Source: Bacillota bacterium (lineage in GTDB: Bacteria > Bacillota > Clostridia > Oscillospirales > Oscillospiraceae). Taken from it: a DNA stretch of 9,603 bases. Below the pieces are notes generated by a model, which was given only the letters and a program-made list of their open reading frames with translations, was not told the DNA's origin and did no database searches. Location of the stretch: the NCBI GenBank assembly GCA_023393155.1, contig JAEWML010000070.1:1-9603 (forward strand). Reading direction: 5' to 3'. A program made the position numbers and the translations under genes. Shown here in pieces: positions 6,061 through 9,603 of this stretch; position 1 is the stretch's first letter; each line of letters begins with the position of its first letter.

Positions 6061-7080
6061 TTAGTTCATCTGCCGACGACGGCTCAAATTCTGGGTGCCG
6101 TCCTGCATGTTGTTCAGCTCCTCCAGACTTTTGCCGGTGCCAAGGGCCACGCAGGAGATGGCGTCCTCCGCCACCATGGTGTGGATGCCCGTCCGGGCGG
6201 CCACCAGCTTGTCAAACCCGGAAACCAGACTGCCGCCCCCGGTCATGACGATGCCGTTGGTGGAAATGTCCGCCACCAGCTCCGGGGGCGTGCGCTCCAG
6301 AACGGAGTGGATGGCCTCCATAATGCGCTCTACCGGCTCTTCAAAGGCGTCCATCATCTCCGTGGAGCTGACGGTGATGACCTTGGGCAGGCCCGTCAGC
6401 AGGCACCGGCCCTTCACGTCCAGCGTCTCCTCCTCGTCCTTGGGGAAGACGCAGCCGATTTTGATTTTCATGTCCTCGGCGGTCCGCTCGCCCACCAGCA
6501 GGTTGTGCTTGCGGCGCATATACTTTACCACGGCCTCGTTGAGCTGGTCGCCCGCCACTTTGATGGACGCGGACTCCACCACGCCGCTGAGGGAAATCAC
6601 CGCGATGTCCGCGGTGCCGCCGCCGATGTCCACCACCATATGCCCATCGGGCTTGGCAATGTCAATCCCGGCACCGATGGCGGCCGCCACCGGCTCCTCA
6701 ATGAGATAAACCTTCCGCGCGCCGGCCTGAATGCCCGCGTCGATCACGGCGCGCTCTTCCACCTCCGTGATGCCGGAGGGGATGCAGATAATCACTCTGG
6801 GCTTGAAAAAGGAAAAGCCCGCCACCTTGCGGATGAACTCCCGGAGCATCCGCTCCGTCATGTCATAGTCGGAAATCACACCCTCGCGTAGAGGGCGGAT
6901 GGCGATAATGTTGCCCGGGGTGCGGCCCAGCATGGCCTGCGCGTCCGACCCAACCTGAAGCAGCTTTCCCGTATTTTTATCCAGCGCCACCACGCTGGGC
7001 TCGTTCAGCACGATTCCCTTGCCCTTGACGTATACCAAAACCGAAGCGGTACCGAGATCGATACCGATATCCCTTGCCAT
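6061..7080 (-). CDS. mreB: Rod shape-determining protein MreB (MreB/Mbl family actin)
   Basis: Bacterial actin that polymerises under the membrane and guides the elongation cell-wall machinery. At 339 residues it is full length for the family. Actin-fold nucleotide motifs: phosphate-1 DIGIDLGTA (4-12), phosphate-2 VVDIGGGTADIAVIS (149-163) and adenosine motif MTGGGSLVSGFDKL (279-292); IEEPVAAAIGAGI (127-139) is also typical. I chose the second of two close ATGs (7080): GGAGG at 7088-7092 is 7 nt from it but only 1 nt from the first, and the protein then begins MARDIGIDLG like other MreBs. It has its own promoter and terminator and is not followed by mreC/mreD, as in Mbl- or MreBH-like paralogues. 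Which paralogue it is cannot be decided here. Confidence 0.95.
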   Translation of the reverse strand: MARDIGIDLGTASVLVYVKGKGIVLNEPSVVALDKNTGKLLQVGSDAQAMLGRTPGNIIAIRPLREGVISDYDMTERMLREFIRKVAGFSFFKPRVIICIPSGITEVEERAVIDAGIQAGARKVYLIEEPVAAAIGAGIDIAKPDGHMVVDIGGGTADIAVISLSGVVESASIKVAGDQLNEAVVKYMRRKHNLLVGERTAEDMKIKIGCVFPKDEEETLDVKGRCLLTGLPKVITVSSTEMMDAFEEPVERIMEAIHSVLERTPPELVADISTNGIVMTGGGSLVSGFDKLVAARTGIHTMVAEDAISCVALGTGKSLEELNNMQDGTQNLSRRRQMN

Positions 7081-7145
7081 GGCCATGCCTCCACCTCATG
7101 CACTTTCCGCAGTATTCTCTGCCGTTCTTTTAAAAATTATGAGAA

Positions 7146-7159
7146 GCGGCTTTCGCCGC
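7146..7159 (-). other. GNRA-tetraloop hairpin in the mreB leader
   Basis: In the minus-strand direction, GCGGC-GAAA-GCCGC forms a compact 5-bp hairpin about 20 nt after the predicted mreB transcription start. The leader from it to the Shine-Dalgarno is AT-rich. It may stabilise the 5' end of the mRNA; no switching partner is seen. Confidence 0.4.
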
Positions 7160-7177
7160 ACACAATCATACGGGTAC

Positions 7178-7206
7178 ATTATATCGGCGAAGACGGCGGA
7201 TTGCAA
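7178..7206 (-). promoter_or_regulatory. Sigma-A promoter of mreB
   Basis: -35 TTGCAA (7201-7206), a 17-bp spacer and a perfect -10 TATAAT (7178-7183) on the minus strand, about 98 bp upstream of the mreB start codon. It lies 15 bp past the comFC stop, with no terminator between. Confidence 0.82.
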
Positions 7207-7220
7207 GTACATTCTGTAAA

Positions 7221-7919
7221 TTATGAAAATTCCCGGCGCTTTTTCGCCTGATTTCCCGGCGCCGCTTTTTCCGGCCGGGTAAGGGCCGCTGTTACGCAGA
7301 CCACGCTCGCCGCACCGGCGTCCTTCAGTGTGCGGACGCACTCCGTCAGCGTCGCGCCGGTGGTGCAGATGTCGTCGATGAGCAAAATCCGCCGCCCCTC
7401 CGTCCGCACGGCGGGTGGGACGGCATACATTCCCAGCACATTGGCCCGCCGGGCATCGGAGTCCGCAAGGCCCGACTGGGCGGGATTGTCCCCGTTTTTC
7501 TCCAAAAGCCGCTCCGGCTTCATCTCCCACGTCCGGCAGGCGGCCTCCGCCAGCAGCCGGGCCTGATCGTAGCCCCGCTCCCGCCGCCGCTTCGGCCCCA
7601 CCGGGACCCATGTCACGGCGTCAAATTCTCCCGAAAACCGCTCCGCCGCGCAGCGGGCGATCAGTCCGCCCAGCGGCTCGGCCAGATGGGATTCCCCATG
7701 AAACTTCAGGCGCAGCAGGGCCTCCCGCACCACACCCTCGTAAAAAAGCGGCGCGGCGCAGACAAGACCGCCCGCTCCTTTGTGCAGGCCCGTCTCCTCC
7801 TCCGCCCAGGGCAGAGCTTTTTCGCAGGCTTTGCAAACCCCCACCCTGTCCACAACATGGCGGCAGAAGGGGCATTTGGGCGGAAACAGCAGGTCCAGCA
7901 CAGCGTCCAGCGCGATCAT
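7221..7919 (-). CDS. comFC: ComF family protein (ComFC-like phosphoribosyltransferase-fold protein)
   Basis: A 232-residue cytoplasmic protein of the ComF/GntX family, associated with DNA uptake and processing in competent bacteria. Seen: an N-terminal four-cysteine zinc site, CPFC (16-19) and CKAC (29-32); the RRRERGYDQARLLAE family segment; and a PRPP-binding loop ILLIDDICTTGAT (178-190). I chose the ATG at 7919 because GGAGG is 5 nt upstream and the family's LFPPKCPFC start follows; longer readings run back through the upstream gene. The start overlaps the stop of the XRE gene (ATGA), so the two are translationally coupled. comFA is not adjacent. Many non-competent clostridia keep ComF proteins, so the cellular role here is open. 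Confidence 0.9.
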   Translation of the reverse strand: MIALDAVLDLLFPPKCPFCRHVVDRVGVCKACEKALPWAEEETGLHKGAGGLVCAAPLFYEGVVREALLRLKFHGESHLAEPLGGLIARCAAERFSGEFDAVTWVPVGPKRRRERGYDQARLLAEAACRTWEMKPERLLEKNGDNPAQSGLADSDARRANVLGMYAVPPAVRTEGRRILLIDDICTTGATLTECVRTLKDAGAASVVCVTAALTRPEKAAPGNQAKKRREFS

Positions 7920-8164
7920 CTCATCCTCCGTCCCCGGGGATAGGGCAAAGGCTCGTCGGTCAGCCCCACCAGATAGTCCACGCTGACCCCATAATACTTC
8001 GCCAGACGGACCGCCACGTCCAGCGGATAGTTCAGCACGCCGATCTCGTACTGGCAATATGTGTTTTGCTTCACGTGCAGCACTTCCGCAACCTCTCGCT
8101 GCGTCAGTCCCCGGTCAATCCGCAGACTGCGTATACGCTCGTATTTCAAAATTTCATTTCTCAT
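7916..8164 (-). CDS. Small XRE-family helix-turn-helix regulator
   Basis: An 82-residue DNA-binding protein consisting of little more than one HTH_3/Cro-C1 domain. The helix-turn-helix covers about residues 19-42 (GLTQREVAEVLHVKQNTYCQYEIG), followed by the usual DVAVRLAKYYGVSVDYLVGLTDE segment and a basic tail (PRGRRMR). I chose the ATG at 8164 because GGTGAT lies 4 nt before it within a longer match (TAGGTGAT) to the 16S end; GTG at 8173 and ATG at 8170 would overlap that site. Its stop overlaps the comFC start, so it is the first gene of a two-gene unit. Repeats just upstream (8189-8221) may be its own operator. The target genes are unknown. Confidence 0.88.
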   Translation of the reverse strand: MRNEILKYERIRSLRIDRGLTQREVAEVLHVKQNTYCQYEIGVLNYPLDVAVRLAKYYGVSVDYLVGLTDEPLPYPRGRRMR

Positions 8165-8188
8165 TTTCATCACCTACCGGGAGTATAT

Positions 8189-8221
8189 ATATCTTGAAAT
8201 AAGATATTCACCCATTATCTT
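8189..8221. promoter_or_regulatory. TATCTT/AAGATA repeat cluster upstream of the XRE gene (candidate operator)
   Basis: A perfect 7-bp inverted repeat ATATCTT-GAAAT-AAGATAT (8189-8207) is followed by a third half-site TATCTT at 8216-8221, 9 bp from the middle copy. The cluster sits 25-57 bp before the XRE start codon and overlaps possible -10 elements: GATAAT with a weak TTACCA 16 bp upstream, and TATACT nearer the gene. XRE repressors commonly autoregulate through such dyads. Function is inference. Confidence 0.5.
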
Positions 8222-8263
8222 AAAATCAGATGTTTTGGTAATTCTTCAGATCTAAGGCCACAC

Positions 8264-8314
8264 TAAAAACAGCATTCCGGGGAAACCGCCCCACAAAGCG
8301 CGGCTCCCCCGGAA
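8264..8314 (-). terminator. Intrinsic terminator after the ylbJ-like gene
   Basis: A 15-nt stem (8275-8289 with 8300-8314, including two G-U pairs in RNA) with a 10-nt loop is followed in the minus-strand direction by TGCTGTTTTTAG. It lies 9 nt after the stop codon and separates the membrane-protein gene from the XRE-comFC unit. Confidence 0.85.
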
Positions 8315-8323
8315 GCAAGAATT

Positions 8324-9232
8324 TTAACCCAATACATACCCCGCCGCCAGCAGCGCCACCCCACCGGCAATGCCCGCCTGCACGGCCTTGCCCACAAGGC
8401 AGTTGCGGGTGGAAAGGCCGCTGTCCGCCAACACCGCCAAGGTCTGGCACAGCACCGACACGCCCCCCCAGCCCGCCAGCATCGACGCCAAAACGAATCC
8501 GGCCCGGTTGGCGGTTAGCTGGGGAATGACGGAAAACAGCTCCACAAAGCCAACCGCCGCCGCGCCCGCAAGACCGGGCAGGCCCCGCAGGGGTCGGGCC
8601 AGCACATAAAACACAACCACAAAGGCGCAGATGCCCAGAATGGAGTCCAGCGCCCGGCGCACCGACTGCACCACAGCCTGAGAAAACGGCACGGTCCGGG
8701 CCGTAATCCTCCGCCGCGGCCCGCCCCTTCGCTCCGCTCCCCGGCGAAATAAAATTCCCGTTAAAAGAGCGGAGAGCACATGGATCAGCCACAGCCACAC
8801 CCCTGTGCGGACGCTGCCAAACACTCCCGCGCCCAACACGCTGATGAGGAACGCCGGGTTCGCCGTGTTGCAAAAGGCCAGCAGGCGCTCCGCCTCGTCG
8901 GTGCGCAGCAGCCCCTCGCGGTACAGCTCCGCCGTGGTTCTGGCCCCGATGGGATACCCCCCCACAAGACCCAGCAGCAACGCGGCTGCCCCTGCCCCGT
9001 CCACCCGGAACAGGGGCCACATCAGAAATTCCAGCCGGGGGGCCAGCACCTCGCCCACCCCAAGCATCACCAGCAAAGAGGTGGCGGCGAGAAAGAGGAA
9101 TTGGGAGGGAATCACCGTCCCGGCGCACAGGAAAAGCGCCTCGCTCACACTTTGGCGAACCCCCTCCGCATCCGCCAGCAGCGCCGCCAGCCCCAGCGCC
9201 GCCATGAGACACAGTACCGCCCTCTTTTTCAA
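8324..9232 (-). CDS. ylbJ: YlbJ-like membrane protein (nucleoside-recognition/gate domain), probably sporulation-related
   Basis: A 302-residue protein with about eight hydrophobic segments. The diagnostic part is LVGGYPIGARTTAELYREGLL (89-109), then DEAERLLAFCNTANPAFLISVLG (112-134). It closely follows the YlbJ pattern (G-P-IGA...EL...G, EAERLL-F-N--P-F). YlbJ is a sigma-E-controlled membrane protein needed for normal endospores in Bacillus; its transport role is not settled. This copy is about 100 residues shorter than the Bacillus protein (about 400). I chose TTG at 9232 because GAGGGG lies about 8 nt upstream and the protein then begins MKKRAVL; an ATG at 9262 has no ribosome site. The divergent neighbour is yqfC, another sporulation gene, which supports the call. 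A generic gate-domain transporter is the alternative. Confidence 0.75.
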   Translation of the reverse strand: MKKRAVLCLMAALGLAALLADAEGVRQSVSEALFLCAGTVIPSQFLFLAATSLLVMLGVGEVLAPRLEFLMWPLFRVDGAGAAALLLGLVGGYPIGARTTAELYREGLLRTDEAERLLAFCNTANPAFLISVLGAGVFGSVRTGVWLWLIHVLSALLTGILFRRGAERRGGPRRRITARTVPFSQAVVQSVRRALDSILGICAFVVVFYVLARPLRGLPGLAGAAAVGFVELFSVIPQLTANRAGFVLASMLAGWGGVSVLCQTLAVLADSGLSTRNCLVGKAVQAGIAGGVALLAAGYVLG

Positions 9233-9290
9233 CCCACCGCCCCCTCGGGACACACTATGCATCAAAAAGCTGGGTCATACCTGCCATCCG

Positions 9291-9338
9291 ATGGAAAAAG
9301 GCTTGCCCTCCGGCAAGTTTTCTCCATCTCGCTCATAG
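9291..9338 (+). CDS. Possible 15-codon upstream ORF in the yqfC leader
   Basis: ATG at 9291 opens a frame encoding MEKGLPSGKFSPSRS and ending at TAG 9336-9338. The stop lies exactly in the loop of the hairpin that covers the yqfC ribosome site, so ribosomes reading this frame would open that hairpin's 5' arm. No good Shine-Dalgarno precedes it. A short chance frame is quite possible; expression is inference. Confidence 0.25.
   Translation: MEKGLPSGKFSPSRS
9302..9320 (+). other. Terminator-like hairpin in the yqfC leader
   Basis: CTTGCC and GGCAAG (9302-9307, 9312-9317) form a 6-bp stem with a CTCC loop, directly followed by TTTTCT. It resembles a weak intrinsic terminator or attenuator on the plus strand and comes 40 nt before the yqfC start codon. 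Confidence 0.35.
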
Positions 9339-9352
9339 AGTTGAGCGAGGTG
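9325..9352 (+). promoter_or_regulatory. Hairpin sequestering the yqfC Shine-Dalgarno
   Basis: CATCTCGCTCA (9325-9335) pairs with TGAGCGAGGTG (9342-9352) in RNA: 11 bp with one G-U wobble and a 6-nt loop. The 3' arm contains five of the six bases of the yqfC ribosome binding site AGGTGA (9348-9353), and the ATG follows 5 nt after the stem. Translation of yqfC should be low unless the stem is opened. Confidence 0.65.
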
Positions 9353-9357
9353 AGACG

Positions 9358-9603
9358 ATGGAAAAGCGCAAGCGGCGGGACACGCCGCTGACGGAGCTGG
9401 CGGAGCTGTTCGACCTCCCCGGCGACGTGGTGGCGGGACTGTGCCATTTGGAAATGATTGGAGACAGGCGGCTGTTTGTGGAGCACCACAGCGGCATTTT
9501 GGCTTACAGCGACCAATGCATTGACGTAAACACCCCCTGCGGAATTCTGCGCGTCTCCGGCCGGAACCTGACGCTGGAGGCCCTGACGGGGGAAGAGCTG
9601 CGC
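9358..9603 (+). CDS. yqfC: Sporulation protein YqfC (YabP/YqfC family), partial, 3' end outside window
   Basis: The first 82 residues of a small YabP/YqfC-family protein, which is about 90-100 residues in relatives, so nearly the whole gene is present. The family pattern is clear: FDLPGDVVAG near residues 18-27, then a strand with IGDRRLFVEHHSGILAYSD, then IDVNTPCGILRVSGRNLTLE. In Bacillus, yqfC lies next to yqfD and is expressed in the mother cell under sigma-E; what the protein does biochemically is not known to me. ATG at 9358 is preceded by AGGTGA, partly buried in a hairpin. This is the only plus-strand gene in the window and is divergent from the YlbJ-like gene. yqfD would be expected just beyond the edge. 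Confidence 0.88.
   Translation, partial: MEKRKRRDTPLTELAELFDLPGDVVAGLCHLEMIGDRRLFVEHHSGILAYSDQCIDVNTPCGILRVSGRNLTLEALTGEELR

Noticed and set aside
7415..8197. A 260-codon plus-strand frame over comFC and the XRE gene
   Set aside because: Proline/arginine-rich antisense shadow; both minus-strand genes have strong domain motifs and ribosome sites.
8226..9212. A 328-codon minus-strand frame overlapping the YlbJ-like gene
   Set aside because: It is Gly/Arg-rich, has no family signal, runs through the terminator at 8264-8314, and competes with a frame that has a clear YlbJ signature.
1..9603. CRISPR array, tRNA, insertion sequence or phage module
   Set aside because: No regularly spaced direct repeats, no cloverleaf-type sequence, no transposase or integrase frame and no flanking inverted repeats were found by eye.

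Overview
The window looks like chromosome from a GC-rich, endospore-forming Firmicute, most likely a clostridial gut-type bacterium of the Oscillospiraceae (Flavonifractor/Lawsonibacter-like). This rests on two classic Firmicutes RNA switches (a T-box and a lysine riboswitch), GGAGG-type ribosome binding sites, two sporulation-type genes (a YlbJ-like membrane protein and yqfC) and high GC. The genus is inference. I see no tRNA, rRNA, insertion sequence, phage gene or CRISPR array. All genes lie on the minus strand except the partial yqfC at the right edge.

Left part (1-2880), amino-acid supply under RNA control. A TrpB2-type tryptophan synthase beta chain runs off the left edge. It is preceded by a complete T-box leader with a readable UGG (Trp) specifier and a 13-bp terminator. 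Just upstream lies an NhaC-superfamily transporter whose leader is a lysine riboswitch; this combination matches the predicted lysine transporter LysW. Each has its own near-consensus sigma-A promoter.

Middle-left (2910-4340), a small housekeeping operon: a MutX-like Nudix hydrolase, a DUF3783 protein and a TudS/DUF523 iron-sulfur protein. The last two overlap by ATGA, and a promoter lies just upstream of the Nudix gene. Next (4343-5860) is a monocistronic APC-family amino-acid permease with its own promoter and a striking nested-palindrome terminator.

Middle-right (5928-8221): a solitary mreB with its own promoter and a strong terminator, not followed by mreC/mreD. Upstream of it is a two-gene unit, a small XRE regulator translationally coupled to comFC, preceded by a cluster of TATCTT/AAGATA repeats that could be the regulator's operator.

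Right edge (8264-9603): a short YlbJ-like membrane protein on the minus strand, divergent from yqfC on the plus strand. The 125-bp gap between them contains an 11-bp hairpin that buries the yqfC Shine-Dalgarno sequence and a 15-codon upstream ORF whose stop falls in that hairpin's loop. This is the most unusual regulatory arrangement in the window. Otherwise the region is ordinary core chromosome with rich RNA-level regulation; no wholly new system is evident.
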